Assembly (NCBI RefSeq): GCF_003417465.1
Contig: NZ_QVMV01000007.1
Coordinates: forward strand, 185,825 to 249,824
Direction of reading: 5' to 3'
Source of the DNA: Wenzhouxiangella sp. 15190
GTDB lineage: Bacteria > Pseudomonadota > Gammaproteobacteria > Xanthomonadales > Wenzhouxiangellaceae
DNA length: 64,000 nt
In this document: positions 15,951 to 25,329 of the stretch, one piece after another
How the letters are laid out: every line of letters begins with the position of its first letter
Position numbering within the stretch: position 1 is the stretch's first letter
Position numbers and translations under genes: made by a program
Notes under the pieces: generated by a model
Told to the model about the DNA's origin: nothing
The model's database searches: none
Seen by the model: the letters and a program-made list of their open reading frames with translations, nothing else

Positions 15951-17378
15951 GTGTTGCACAAAAACAACATTCCGCTCGTCTCCGAACTGATGGCCGCCGA
16001 TGGTGATCGCACGCGCGATTTTGTGTGCACCGGCGGTGGCTGGAACCTGGATTATTCCCGCATTCCCCTCTCCCGGGATGGCCTGTCGGCCCTGGCCGCA
16101 CTTCCGGCCGAATGGGCGCTGTCGACAGCCGTCGAGCGGTTGTTTGCCGGGCAGGTCGTCAATCCCAGCGAAAATCAGCCAGCCCTGCACATGGCCCTGC
16201 GTTCCTCAGAGCCCTTCGATGGTCTGGATGCGGATTCCGCGGCAGAAGTCATCGACCAGCGCGAGCGATTCCTGGCCGTGGCCGGCCGCCTGCATGCGGG
16301 CGAGACGGGTTTGACCGACCTGCTGCATGTGGGTATCGGCGGCTCCGACCTGGGACCCAGGCTTGTGGCCGACGCTCTGGATACGGATGACGGGGCCGTG
16401 CGCGTTCACTGGCTGTCGACGCTCGACGGCCGGCGCTTCGAGCGTCTGTGTCGGCGGCTCGATCCGGCCACTACCGGTCTGGTAATCGCGTCGAAGTCGT
16501 TTTCCACCGAGGAGACCCTGCTGCAGGCCCAGGCGGCCCGTGACTGGCTCGGTTCGGACTGGGCCGGGCGAAGCTGGGCGGCCACCGCCAATGTCGATCG
16601 TGCGCGGGAATTCGGGCTCGACGATGCGCATATCCTGCCGTTTCCGTCCTGGACCGGCGGCCGCTTCTCCTTGTGGTCCTCGGTCGGCGTGAGTGCCGCG
16701 GCGGTCATCGGAGTCGAGCGCTTCCGTGCACTGCTGGCCGGCGCCGAGACGGCGGATAGCGACTTTCGCCGGCAACCCGACGTGAATGGGCTGGCCGTTG
16801 TCTTCGGTCTGCTGGTCCACTACCTGCGCCGCGAACTCGACTGCGACACCCTGGGCATCGTCAGCTATGAGCCGCGCCTGGCCCTGCTGGCCGACTTCAT
16901 GCAGCAACTGTTCATGGAAAGCCTGGGCAAGGGCGTGAATCTCGACGGCAAGCCGATCGACGAGCCGACGGTGCCGCTGATCTTCGGCGGCCGGGGAACC
17001 GACCTGCAGCACTCTATCTTCCAGGCCCTGCATCAGGGGCTGGACACGCATCCGTTGATCCTGGTCGGCGCCCGTGAAGCCGATCACGACCATCCGGACT
17101 GGCAGCGCCGCCAGCTCGCCCACCTGTACGCCCAGGCCAGCGCGTTTGCCAACGGCCGCAGCGACGGCGAAGCACACCAGAACATGCCCGGCAATCGGCC
17201 GGTCGCCACCTTGCTGGTCGACCAACTCGATGCCGGCCATCTCGGCTGGCTGCTGGCCACTCTCGAACATGCCGTCTACACCCTGTCGGTCATCTGGCAC
17301 ATCAACGCCTTCGATCAGTGGGGCGTGGAAGAAGGCAAGCGCCTGGCCAGGGAGATTCGGCGGCAGCTCGATTCCTGA
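15951..17378 (+). CDS. pgi: Glucose-6-phosphate isomerase
   Basis: I start at the GTG at 15951 (VLHKNNIPLVSELMAADG), 19 bases after panD, giving 475 residues. That is shorter than the E. coli enzyme (549) but normal for compact PGIs. Visible motifs are VGIGGSDLGPR near residue 120, SKSFSTEET (phosphate-binding), GGRFSLWSSVG (family signature 1) near residue 238, and FDQWGVEEGK (signature 2) near the C terminus. It interconverts glucose 6-phosphate and fructose 6-phosphate. Confidence 0.96.
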   Translation: MLHKNNIPLVSELMAADGDRTRDFVCTGGGWNLDYSRIPLSRDGLSALAALPAEWALSTAVERLFAGQVVNPSENQPALHMALRSSEPFDGLDADSAAEVIDQRERFLAVAGRLHAGETGLTDLLHVGIGGSDLGPRLVADALDTDDGAVRVHWLSTLDGRRFERLCRRLDPATTGLVIASKSFSTEETLLQAQAARDWLGSDWAGRSWAATANVDRAREFGLDDAHILPFPSWTGGRFSLWSSVGVSAAAVIGVERFRALLAGAETADSDFRRQPDVNGLAVVFGLLVHYLRRELDCDTLGIVSYEPRLALLADFMQQLFMESLGKGVNLDGKPIDEPTVPLIFGGRGTDLQHSIFQALHQGLDTHPLILVGAREADHDHPDWQRRQLAHLYAQASAFANGRSDGEAHQNMPGNRPVATLLVDQLDAGHLGWLLATLEHAVYTLSVIWHINAFDQWGVEEGKRLAREIRRQLDS

Positions 17379-17398
17379 GTGGCGGGGCACACTCGCGG

Positions 17399-17992
17399 TC
17401 AGTCCGCGCCCTCTCCCGCGCGATCGATGCTGGAGATCGGAATGGTGATGATCGGCAGGCCGAGTGCGTCGGTTCGTGTGCGCGATTGCAGTATGGCGCC
17501 GCGGCGTTCGGTTCCGGTGGGTCCGATGAAGTAGTACATCTCGGCCACGCCGTGAAACTGCTGAAGCGTGACCAGGTTGACCTGGGTGCTTTCGTCGACG
17601 CCCGGCATGAATCCGATGGGGATGTAGAACCCCTTCTGGTCCTGATCGGTGCCCAGCGCGGTGTAGAAGACCTGGAGCTCGATGTCCGCTTTATCGGCGT
17701 CATCCACTACGTCGATGTCGTAGCGCCGGGTCAGCTCGACGCCCAGGCGTTCGTCCGCGTATTGCTTTACGCCCGTGTATTCCGGAAAGTGACTAACGAC
17801 GTGAACCCGTCTGCCGGCGTAGGGTGAGAAGTCGTCCGCTGGCAGGGCGCGGACCAGGTCGTCGATGCTGTGCGTGAGCAGTTGCTGGGCGGTGGCGCCG
17901 GCCAGTGAATCCTGAACCTCGCGCGTCGAGCAGGCCGTCAGCGTCACGAGGGCGAGGCAGAAAATGATCGGGCGCAGTCCGATGATCGGCAT
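17399..17992 (-). CDS. Predicted lipoprotein of unknown function
   Basis: I start at the ATG at 17992 because an AGGAG lies eight bases upstream and the product then begins with a lipoprotein signal peptide ending LVTLTAC with the lipidated Cys near residue 21. The mature 177 residues hold a conserved-looking globular domain with RRVHVVSHFPEYTGVKQYAD, several beta-strand-like stretches and AEMYYFIGPTG. I do not recognise the family with certainty. It is transcribed convergently with pgi and divergently from the MATE gene. Confidence 0.8.
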   Translation of the reverse strand: MPIIGLRPIIFCLALVTLTACSTREVQDSLAGATAQQLLTHSIDDLVRALPADDFSPYAGRRVHVVSHFPEYTGVKQYADERLGVELTRRYDIDVVDDADKADIELQVFYTALGTDQDQKGFYIPIGFMPGVDESTQVNLVTLQQFHGVAEMYYFIGPTGTERRGAILQSRTRTDALGLPIITIPISSIDRAGEGAD

Positions 17993-18132
17993 GAATTCAC
18001 TCCTGCGGAAATCGTCGGCCAGACAACAGCCAGAAAAACAGAGTAACAGCCGCGTGTTAAAGAACCGGCTTGCGCGCGCTGGCACGGCCGCGGACAATGC
18101 CGTTTCTCCAACGTTTCTGCGTCCACGACCGC

Positions 18133-19503
18133 ATGTCCGCCAGCGCGCACGCTCCCGACCTGCCCGCCGAAATACGGCGTACGCTGCTGCTCGCCGGCCC
18201 GCTGATCGTCGGCCAGGTGACCAGCTATGCCATGACTTTCGTCGACACCGTGATGGCGGGTCGGTTGGGCGCGCTCGATCTGGGAGCGGTGGCTATCGGG
18301 TCGTCGATCTGGGCGGCGGGCATGGTGTTCGTCGTGGGGATGATGATGGCGGTTTCGGCCGCCGTGTCGCAGCTCGACGGGGCCGGCCGGCGCGGACAGG
18401 CGGGTGAGCTGACGCGCCAGGCCTTGTGGTTGGCCCTGTTCATTTCGGCGGTATTTTTCGTGCTGATGCGCCGCGGCGACTGGGTGATGGGCGTCATCGG
18501 GGTCGAGCCCGATGTCGCCGCGCTGGCCCATCGCTACCTGCTGGCGATCAGTTGGGGCATGCCGGCACTGGCCGGGATGTTCGTGCTGCGATTCTTTTCC
18601 GAAGGCACCGGCCACACCTGCCCGACGATGTACATCGGCGTGATGGGCATTCTGTTCAACGTGCCGCTCAACTATGTGCTGATGTTCGGCAAGCTGGGTT
18701 TTCCCGCCCTGGGTGCGGAGGGTTGTGGCTGGGCCACGGCCGTTGTGTTGTGGCTGCAGCTGTTCATGATGGCCGGTTGGGTGCAGTGGCGTCCCTACTA
18801 CCGACCGTTCGACGTATTCGGGCGCTTCAGCGGGCCGGACTGGCGGGAACTGCGCGGTTTGCTGGTGCTCGGCCTGCCGATCGGCTTGATGGTTTTCCTG
18901 GAGGCCAGCCTGTTCATCGCCAGCGCGCTGGCCATCGGCACGCTGGGGACCCTGCCGGTGGCCGCCCACCAGGTGGCGATCAATTTCTCCGGGCTGATCT
19001 TCATGGTGCCGCTGGGCCTGTCGGGCGCCATCACGGTGCGCGTGGGTAACGCCGTCGGCAGGCGCGACCGCGCCGGGGCGCGCCGGGCGGGCCTGGTCGG
19101 CATCGGCATCGCACTGTCCATCGGCGCGCTGGCCTCGGTCACGATGGTGCTCTTTCCCGAGCTGATCGCGCGCCTCTACACGCCCGATCCCGAGGTGGTG
19201 GCCATGGCCGCCAGCCTGTTGTTCTTCGCCGCGGTGTTCCAGCTGGCCGACTGTCTGCAGGTGTCGGCCGCCGGCGCCCTGCGCGGGCTCAAGGACACGC
19301 ACGTGCCCATGCTCTACAGCGTGCTCGCGTACTGGCTGATCGGCATGACCGTGGGCTGGTGGCTGACGTTTCGCCAGGACTGGGGCCCGGCGGGAATGTG
19401 GTGCGGCATCATCGCCGGGCTGACGGTAGCCGCCTTCCTGCTCGGCGGACGATTTTTGCGGATTACCGCTTCATGGGAGGAAATCAGGGAAGTGGCTTCG
19501 TGA
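18133..19503 (+). CDS. MATE family multidrug/Na+ antiporter
   Basis: Starting at the ATG at 18133 (MSASAHAPDLP) the protein has 456 residues and twelve predicted helices in two MatE halves. The first half opens with LLLAGPLIVGQVTSYAMTFVDTVMAGRLG; the second repeats the pattern at GLPIGLMVFLEASLFIASALAIGTLG, followed by AAHQVAINFSGLIFMVPLGLS. This is the NorM branch, which expels cationic drugs or metabolites in exchange for Na+ or H+. An upstream in-frame ATG at 18070 would add 21 non-homologous residues. Confidence 0.94.
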   Translation: MSASAHAPDLPAEIRRTLLLAGPLIVGQVTSYAMTFVDTVMAGRLGALDLGAVAIGSSIWAAGMVFVVGMMMAVSAAVSQLDGAGRRGQAGELTRQALWLALFISAVFFVLMRRGDWVMGVIGVEPDVAALAHRYLLAISWGMPALAGMFVLRFFSEGTGHTCPTMYIGVMGILFNVPLNYVLMFGKLGFPALGAEGCGWATAVVLWLQLFMMAGWVQWRPYYRPFDVFGRFSGPDWRELRGLLVLGLPIGLMVFLEASLFIASALAIGTLGTLPVAAHQVAINFSGLIFMVPLGLSGAITVRVGNAVGRRDRAGARRAGLVGIGIALSIGALASVTMVLFPELIARLYTPDPEVVAMAASLLFFAAVFQLADCLQVSAAGALRGLKDTHVPMLYSVLAYWLIGMTVGWWLTFRQDWGPAGMWCGIIAGLTVAAFLLGGRFLRITASWEEIREVAS

Positions 19504-19527
19504 TTATGGCCTCGGGAGAAGTGCGCC

Positions 19528-19602
19528 GCTTAAATCCCAAATTCGAAGCACCAAGTACCAAACAAATTCGAATGTCCGAAATTCGAATGTTCAAACAGTC
19601 GA
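19528..19602. repeat. Dispersed repeat, family 2, partial copy
   Basis: The run contains CCAAATTCGAAGCACCAAG, then CCAAACAAATTCGAATG, then a third CGAAATTCGAATG-type unit. It matches the left arm of the copy at 25117-25270 but I see no clear right arm, so it looks like a half element. It lies in the gap between the MATE gene and sppA, which otherwise (19504-19748) shows no gene. Confidence 0.65.
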
Positions 19603-19748
19603 GGCGCCGCTGGATTGTCGACTGTGAGTGCCCTTGTGGGGTCGAGCGCAGTCGTGTGCAGAGTCTGTCAGTGACCAATGGCACATTGTGGGCGTCCACG
19701 CAGGCTGGGTAGAATGCAAGCCCATCTTTTCAGCGCAATAAACCTTCA

Positions 19749-21608
19749 ATGACTTCGAATTCGAGACCCAACGTGCTCGTCCGGCTGTGGCTGGGCTTCT
19801 GGCGCGGCCTGACGGCCTTTCGCATGGCCGTGTTCAACATTCTCTTCCTGATCGTGCTGGCCCTGATCATCCGCGTGTTGTTCTTTTCCTCCGACGAAAT
19901 CATGGTGGATTCGGACAGCACCCTGGTCATCGCTCCCGAGGGCACGGTCGTCGAAGAGTACACGGGCACACCGATGGAGCGGGCGATCGACGAGGCGTTG
20001 GGGCAGGAGCAGCTCGAGACCCGGTTGCGCGACATCCTGGCCGCGCTGGACTACGCGGCCGGCGATGATCGAATCGTGCAGGTCCTGGTTCGTACCGACA
20101 AGCTCTGGGCACTGCCGCCGGGCATGCAGACCGAACTGGCCGACGCCTTCGCGCGTTTCCGCGACTCGGGCAAGCAGGTTGTCGCCTACGGCGGAATGAT
20201 GATGCAAAGCCAGTACATGCTGGCCTCCATGGCCGACGAGATCTGGCTCGACCGCGATGGATTGCTTTTGCTGGAAGGCTATGGCCGGTTCCGCCAGTAT
20301 TACGCCGAGGGGCTCGACAAGCTCGAGGTCGACGTGAACCTCTTTCGTGTCGGCGAGTACAAGTCGGCCATGGAGCCGTTCATCCGCAACGACATGTCCG
20401 ACGCCGACCGACGTGCGAGCGAACTCTGGCTCGGCGATCTCTGGCAGAGCTGGCTCGACCAGGTCGCGCGACATCGCGGGTTGCCGGTCGAGGTGTTGGT
20501 CGAGCTGACCGAGAATTACGCCGGTGCCGTCGAGGCCGCCGAAGGTAACCTTGCCGCGATGGCGCTCGATCGCGGCCTGGTCGATCGTCTGGTCACCCGG
20601 CCGGAATTGCGGGCCGAACTGGCCAATAGCGGTACCAGCGACCCGGAACACGGCTTCCGGCAGATCGATTTCCGGACCTACGCGAAGGCCGCGCGCCAGT
20701 GGCATCCGCGCGCCGATCGTGTCGCAGTCATCGTTGCCCAGGGCGCTATTGTCGAGGGCAACCAGCCTCCGGGCACGATCGGTTCGGAGTCGACTTCCCG
20801 CCTGATTCGCCGGGCGGCACAGGAAGATCGCATCAAGGCGGTTGTCCTGCGCATCGACTCCGGCGGGGGCAGCGCGTTCGCCTCGGAAGCCATTCGCAGC
20901 GAGCTGATGGCGCTGAAGGAGGCCGGCAAGCCGTTGGTCGTGAGCATGAGCAACGTCGCTGCCTCCGGCGGCTACTGGATTGCCATGGGCGCCGACGAGG
21001 TCTGGGCCTATCCAACCACGCTGACCGGGTCGATCGGTATTTTCGGCTTCTTCCCCACCTTCCAGGACACACTGGCCAAGATCGGTGTTCACACCGACGG
21101 CGTGGGCACCACGCCCTTGTCCGGTGCCCTGCGTTCCGACCGCGCGCTGCCTGATTCCGCCCGTACCCTGCTGCAGAGCTTCATCGAGCACGGCTACCGC
21201 GAATTCATCTCACTGGTGGCCGAGCACCGCCACATGGCGATCGATCAGGTCGACGAGGTCGCGCAGGGCCGCGTCTGGACCGGCACTCAGGCCCAGCGTC
21301 GCGGCCTCGTCGACCAGCTCGGCACGCTCGACGAGGCCGTTGCTTCGGCCGCGCGCAGCGCGGGTATCGGCGAGAAGTACGAGTTGGAATACGTCCAGCG
21401 AGAGCTCTCGCCCGTCGAGCAATTCTTCGTGGACATGGCCGGCGCCTCCATCCGCATGGCCGGTGTCGATGCCATGCGTGGTATCGGCTCCTGGCTGCCG
21501 GGCGATCTGGGCCGACGCATGCTCGACGATCTGAGGCTGGTATTCACGCAGGCCGAAGCGGGTCGACCCGGTGTGATGGCCCACTGCCTGTGCGAGGCGC
21601 CGCGCTGA
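19749..21608 (+). CDS. sppA: Signal peptide peptidase SppA, 67-kDa type
   Basis: The 619-residue protein has one N-terminal membrane anchor (VFNILFLIVLALIIRVLFF, about residues 28-46) and two tandem peptidase S49 domains. The catalytic dyad of the long form is present: Lys205 in GEYKSAMEPF in the N-terminal half and Ser406 in SNVAASGGYW in the C-terminal half. LRIDSGGGSAFASEAIR and the TGSIGIFG strand are conserved. SppA degrades cleaved signal peptides in the inner membrane from the periplasmic side. Length matches E. coli SppA (618). Confidence 0.96.
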   Translation: MTSNSRPNVLVRLWLGFWRGLTAFRMAVFNILFLIVLALIIRVLFFSSDEIMVDSDSTLVIAPEGTVVEEYTGTPMERAIDEALGQEQLETRLRDILAALDYAAGDDRIVQVLVRTDKLWALPPGMQTELADAFARFRDSGKQVVAYGGMMMQSQYMLASMADEIWLDRDGLLLLEGYGRFRQYYAEGLDKLEVDVNLFRVGEYKSAMEPFIRNDMSDADRRASELWLGDLWQSWLDQVARHRGLPVEVLVELTENYAGAVEAAEGNLAAMALDRGLVDRLVTRPELRAELANSGTSDPEHGFRQIDFRTYAKAARQWHPRADRVAVIVAQGAIVEGNQPPGTIGSESTSRLIRRAAQEDRIKAVVLRIDSGGGSAFASEAIRSELMALKEAGKPLVVSMSNVAASGGYWIAMGADEVWAYPTTLTGSIGIFGFFPTFQDTLAKIGVHTDGVGTTPLSGALRSDRALPDSARTLLQSFIEHGYREFISLVAEHRHMAIDQVDEVAQGRVWTGTQAQRRGLVDQLGTLDEAVASAARSAGIGEKYELEYVQRELSPVEQFFVDMAGASIRMAGVDAMRGIGSWLPGDLGRRMLDDLRLVFTQAEAGRPGVMAHCLCEAPR

Positions 21609-21668
21609 GGTAGGGCTCCGGTGCCTGGCGTTTTCAATCCTTCGGTGCTTTGAGTATGATGGCGCAAC

Positions 21669-21704
21669 CGTGCCGGCCGGCCGGAAACCCGTCCGGCCGG
21701 CACG
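21669..21704 (+). other. GC-rich perfect hairpin between sppA and the AGCS gene
   Basis: CGTGCCGGCCGG (21669-21680) pairs with CCGGCCGGCACG (21693-21704) over 12 bp. Only a weak T-containing tail (GCGCTTTCATC) follows, so it may be a processing or weak termination element rather than a strong terminator. It sits 34 bases before the next start codon. Confidence 0.6.
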
Positions 21705-21737
21705 GCGCTTTCATCAAACGGGGATGAACCACTAACC

Positions 21738-23156
21738 ATGCTGGCAGCCGTTACTGACTTCCTGTGGACGTATGTCCTGGTCGCGGTACTGATCACCATC
21801 GGTGTGATCTTTACCGTCGCCTCGCGCTTCGTCCAGATACGCTACTTCTTCGAAATGTTCCGGGTGCTGGGCCAGGCATTCAAGCACCACCCCGGGCATG
21901 TCTCTTCATTCCAGGCGCTCACCTTGAGCGTCGCCGGCCGCGTCGGTGCCGGCAACGTCGCCGGCGTGGCCGTGGCGATTACGCTCGGCGGTCCCGGTGC
22001 GGTGTTCTGGATGTGGGTCGTCGGCCTGATCGGCATGGCCACGAGTTTCTTCGAGTGTTCACTGGCCCAGGCGTTCAAGGTTGCCGAGTTCAAGACCTCG
22101 ACCTACCGCGGCGGGCCCGCCTACTACATGGAGCGGGGCCTGGGCAGCCGCAAGCTGGGCATGATCTTCACCCTGCTGCTGTTGTTCACCTTCGGCCTGG
22201 CTTTCGTCGCGCTGCAGTCTTTCACGGCCTCCTCGTCGCTCGAGGAAGCGTTCGACGTCCCGATGCACATCACCGGCATCGTCATGACCATCGTCGTCGG
22301 CCTGACGATCTTCGGGGGTGTGCAACGCATCTCGCGGGTGACCGAGATCATCGTCCCGGTCATGGCCGTCGCGTACGTGATCGTGGCGCTGGCGGTTGTT
22401 GGCATCAATTACGCGGAAGTGCCCGGTGTGCTCGCGCTGATCGTCAAGAGCGCCTTCGGCCTGGAAGAAGCGATCGGCGGCGGGATCGGCGCGGCCATCA
22501 TGATGGGCGTGCGCCGCGGCCTGTTTTCCAATGAGGCCGGTCTGGGCAGCGCACCCAACGTCGCCGCCGTCGCGTTCGTGCCGCACCCGGTCAACCAGGG
22601 CATCGTCCAGTCCTTCAGCGTGTTCATCGACACCGCCATCATTTGTACCGCAACCGCGTTCATCATCCTGATTTCGGGCATTCACGAAACGAGCGCGGTC
22701 GATGACGGCGTCGTGCTGACCCAGCTCGCACTCCAGGATCATGTCGGCCCCTGGGGCCAGACCTTCGTCAGCGTGATCCTGACCCTGTTCGCCTTCAGTT
22801 CGATTCTCTACAACTTCTACCTGGGCGAGAACTCGTCGAGCTGGATGACGCCGGACAATCCGATCTTCTTCATCGTCTTCCGGCTGCTGATGCTGGTGCT
22901 GATCCTGTGGGGCTCGATGCAGGACCTGACCACGGTCTTCAGCTTTGCCGACCTGACCATGGCCCTGCTTGCCGTGTTCAACCTGGTGGCCCTGGCCTTG
23001 CTGATGAAGGTCGGTTTCCGCCTCATGAATGATTACGATCGGCAGTGGCGGGCCGGCAAGGTGCCGGTATTCGATCCCGATGATTTTCCGGACCTGAATA
23101 TCGACCGGGAAGCCTGGAAGGACGCCGCCGACGCCGTCGATCGCGTCAGGAAGTAA
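21738..23156 (+). CDS. Alanine/glycine:cation symporter (AGCS) family protein
   Basis: This 472-residue membrane protein has ten or more hydrophobic helices. Family signatures include LSVAGRVGAGNVAGVAVAI near residue 65, GGPGAVFWMWVVGLIGMATSFFE, and the very typical GVRRGLFSNEAGLGSAPNVAA near residue 260. These transporters import alanine or glycine with Na+. The C-terminal 40 residues are hydrophilic and acidic. It follows sppA in the same direction with a hairpin between them. Confidence 0.95.
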   Translation: MLAAVTDFLWTYVLVAVLITIGVIFTVASRFVQIRYFFEMFRVLGQAFKHHPGHVSSFQALTLSVAGRVGAGNVAGVAVAITLGGPGAVFWMWVVGLIGMATSFFECSLAQAFKVAEFKTSTYRGGPAYYMERGLGSRKLGMIFTLLLLFTFGLAFVALQSFTASSSLEEAFDVPMHITGIVMTIVVGLTIFGGVQRISRVTEIIVPVMAVAYVIVALAVVGINYAEVPGVLALIVKSAFGLEEAIGGGIGAAIMMGVRRGLFSNEAGLGSAPNVAAVAFVPHPVNQGIVQSFSVFIDTAIICTATAFIILISGIHETSAVDDGVVLTQLALQDHVGPWGQTFVSVILTLFAFSSILYNFYLGENSSSWMTPDNPIFFIVFRLLMLVLILWGSMQDLTTVFSFADLTMALLAVFNLVALALLMKVGFRLMNDYDRQWRAGKVPVFDPDDFPDLNIDREAWKDAADAVDRVRK

Positions 23157-23172
23157 TTAGCGGTTCCACGTT

Positions 23173-25053
23173 TCAGGCCGCCGAGCGGTGGCGCTTGAGA
23201 TAGACCAGTAGCTGCGAAATCGCCGCCGGCGTCATGCCGGGAATGCGGCTGGCCTGGTCGATGGTGTGCGGGCGGGTCTTTTCGAGTTTCTCGAGCAGTT
23301 CGGACGACAGGCCCTTGACCGTCTCGAAGTCGAAATCTTCGGGAATGGTCTGCCGGGCGGCACGGCGCTGGCGCTTGATTTCGGCATGCTGGCGATCGAG
23401 GTAGCCGGCGTACTGGATCTGGATGGCCACCTGTTCGGCCACGTCTTCGCCTTCGACGCCGGGGCCGATGCCGTCGACCTGCATCAGGGGTCGATAGTCG
23501 ACTTCCGGGCGCCGCAGCAACTCCTCGGCGGTCACGTCCTTTTTGATATCGATGTCGAGCGCTTCACGCGTGCGTTGCGCCAGATCCGATTGCGCCGGGA
23601 CGCGCAGGTCGGCCAGGCGCGTGCGCTCGGCCACGATGGCGTCGCGGCGGTGGCAAAAGTGATCCCAGCGTGCGTCGTCGACCAGGCCGAGTTCGCGGCC
23701 GGTTTCGGTCAGCCGCAGGTCGGCATTGTCCTCGCGCAGGTGCAGGCGGAATTCCGCCCGGCTGGTGAACATGCGATAGGGCTCGGGTGCGCCCTGCGTG
23801 ATCAGGTCGTCGACCAGCACGCCGATATAGGCCTGGTCGCGACCCGGTGTCCAGGGGGATTCGCCGCGTGCCTGGCGGGCGGCGTTGAGCCCGGCGATCA
23901 GGCCCTGGGCGGCGGCTTCCTCGTAGCCGGTCGTGCCGTTGATCTGGCCGGCGTAGAAGAGCCCGGCCAGGTGCCGTGTTTCCAGGCTGGCCTTGAGTTC
24001 GCGCGGGTCGAAGAAGTCGTACTCGATGGCGTAGCCCGGACGCGTGATGTGCGCATTTTCCAGGCCGGGAACGGAACGGACCAGTTCGACCTGCACGTCG
24101 AAGGGCAGGCTCGTGGAAATGCCGTTTGGGTACCACTCGTTCAGCCCCAGCCCCTCGGGCTCGAGGAAGATCTGGTGCGAGTCCCTGTCGGCGAACCGCA
24201 CGACCTTGTCCTCGATCGACGGACAGTAACGCGGGCCGGTGCCTTCGATGTGGCCGGCATACATGGGGGAGCGGTCGAGGTTGGCGCGGATCAGTTCGTG
24301 CGTGGCCTTGTTGGTCCGCGTGATGAAGCACGAGACCTGTTCCGGGTGCTTGCTGCGGTCGCCCAGGAAGGAAAAGACCGGCCGGTGTTCATCACCCCGT
24401 TGTTCTTCGAGCTGGCTGAAATCGATGCTGCGTCCGTCCAGGCGCGGCGGCGTGCCGGTCTTGAGTCGGCCGACGGTGAAGGGCAGTTCGCGCAGTCGTT
24501 CGGCCAGGGCGTTGGCCGGCGCGTCGCCGGCGCGTCCGCCGGCCAGGTTGGTCTCGCCGATGTGAATTCGCCCGCCCAGGAAGGTGCCGGTGGTCAGCAC
24601 CACGGTCGGTGCGCTGAAGATCAGGCCCATGGCCGTGCGAACGCCGGTGACCCGGTCACCTTCGACCACCAGGTCGTCGACCGGCTGCTGGAACAGGGTC
24701 AGGTTTTCCTGCGCCTCGACGGCTTTCCGGATCGCGTTGCGGTAGAGCGTGCGGTCGGCCTGGCAGCGCGTGGCCCGAACGGCCGCGCCCTTGCGCGAGT
24801 TGAGCCGGCGCCACTGGATGCCGGCGGCGTCGGCCGCCTGGGCCATGATGCCGCCAAGCGCGTCGATTTCGCGCACCAAGTGTCCCTTGCCGATGCCGCC
24901 GATGGCGGGGTTGCAGCTCATCTGGCCGATCGTCTCGATCGAGTGGGTCACCAGCAGGGTGCGCGCACCCGTACGCGCCGCGGCCAGGGCGGCCTCGGTG
25001 CCGGCGTGACCGCCGCCGATGACGATCACATCAAAGATATCGGGGTAGCGCAT
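23173..25053 (-). CDS. mnmG: tRNA uridine 5-carboxymethylaminomethyl synthesis enzyme MnmG
   Basis: The 626-residue protein carries the FAD-binding [18 protein letters not shown] near residue 13, the [25 protein letters not shown] block, the [20 protein letters not shown] motif and the helical C-terminal domain ending [19 protein letters not shown]. With MnmE it modifies the wobble uridine of several tRNAs. Length is that of E. coli GidA (629). It is convergent with the AGCS gene, 16 bases apart. rsmG, often next to it, is not nearby. Confidence 0.98.
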   Translation of the reverse strand: MRYPDIFDVIVIGGGHAGTEAALAAARTGARTLLVTHSIETIGQMSCNPAIGGIGKGHLVREIDALGGIMAQAADAAGIQWRRLNSRKGAAVRATRCQADRTLYRNAIRKAVEAQENLTLFQQPVDDLVVEGDRVTGVRTAMGLIFSAPTVVLTTGTFLGGRIHIGETNLAGGRAGDAPANALAERLRELPFTVGRLKTGTPPRLDGRSIDFSQLEEQRGDEHRPVFSFLGDRSKHPEQVSCFITRTNKATHELIRANLDRSPMYAGHIEGTGPRYCPSIEDKVVRFADRDSHQIFLEPEGLGLNEWYPNGISTSLPFDVQVELVRSVPGLENAHITRPGYAIEYDFFDPRELKASLETRHLAGLFYAGQINGTTGYEEAAAQGLIAGLNAARQARGESPWTPGRDQAYIGVLVDDLITQGAPEPYRMFTSRAEFRLHLREDNADLRLTETGRELGLVDDARWDHFCHRRDAIVAERTRLADLRVPAQSDLAQRTREALDIDIKKDVTAEELLRRPEVDYRPLMQVDGIGPGVEGEDVAEQVAIQIQYAGYLDRQHAEIKRQRRAARQTIPEDFDFETVKGLSSELLEKLEKTRPHTIDQASRIPGMTPAAISQLLVYLKRHRSAA

Positions 25054-25116
25054 GTTACTAATGTGTAATCCGCCAAGTGCGTGAAATTGCGTTTATTTTA
25101 CCGGGAGCTGGAAAAA

Positions 25117-25270
25117 TTCCAAATCCCAAGCACCAATTTACAAACAAATCCCAATGACGGAACTTTCAATGACCAAAACGAATCGGGGCGCCTCGAATGG
25201 CTGACGCCACACTTTGATCATTGAAACATTGGTGCTTGTTTGTAAATTGGTGCTTGTGATTTGGTGTTTC
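25117..25270. repeat. Inverted-repeat element, family 2, full copy
   Basis: The left arm (25117-25180) contains CCAAATCCCAAGCACCAATT, then ACAAACAAATCCCAATGAC. The right arm (25212-25270) gives TGATCATTGAAACATTGGTG, then CTTGTTTGTAAATTGGTGC and GATTTGGTG, the imperfect reverse complement. Total about 154 bp with a 31-bp core. The left arm matches 19528-19602. It lies upstream of mnmG, so it is in or near the mnmG promoter region. Confidence 0.85.
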
Positions 25271-25322
25271 GACCACCGGCCAAAGCCGGATGGCCGAGCC
25301 CATCCGGCTTTGGCCGGTGGTC
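25271..25322. terminator. Perfect 23-bp hairpin after the 25330-26283 lipoprotein gene
   Basis: Bases 25271-25293 are the exact reverse complement of 25300-25322, with a six-base loop (CCGAGC). No T-run follows on either strand, so a classical Rho-independent mechanism is uncertain, but the site seven bases beyond the leftward lipoprotein stop fits transcript termination or 3'-end protection. Confidence 0.6.
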
Positions 25323-25329
25323 GTTGACA

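Noticed and set aside
17944..19302. 452-residue leftward frame antisense to the MATE gene, rich in His, Gln and Arg
   Set aside because: Such composition is typical of the reverse strand of a membrane protein gene in GC-rich DNA; the MATE protein has clear family motifs.
23266..25068. 600-residue rightward frame antisense to mnmG
   Set aside because: Composition is that of a mirror of a coding strand; mnmG on the other strand is unambiguous.
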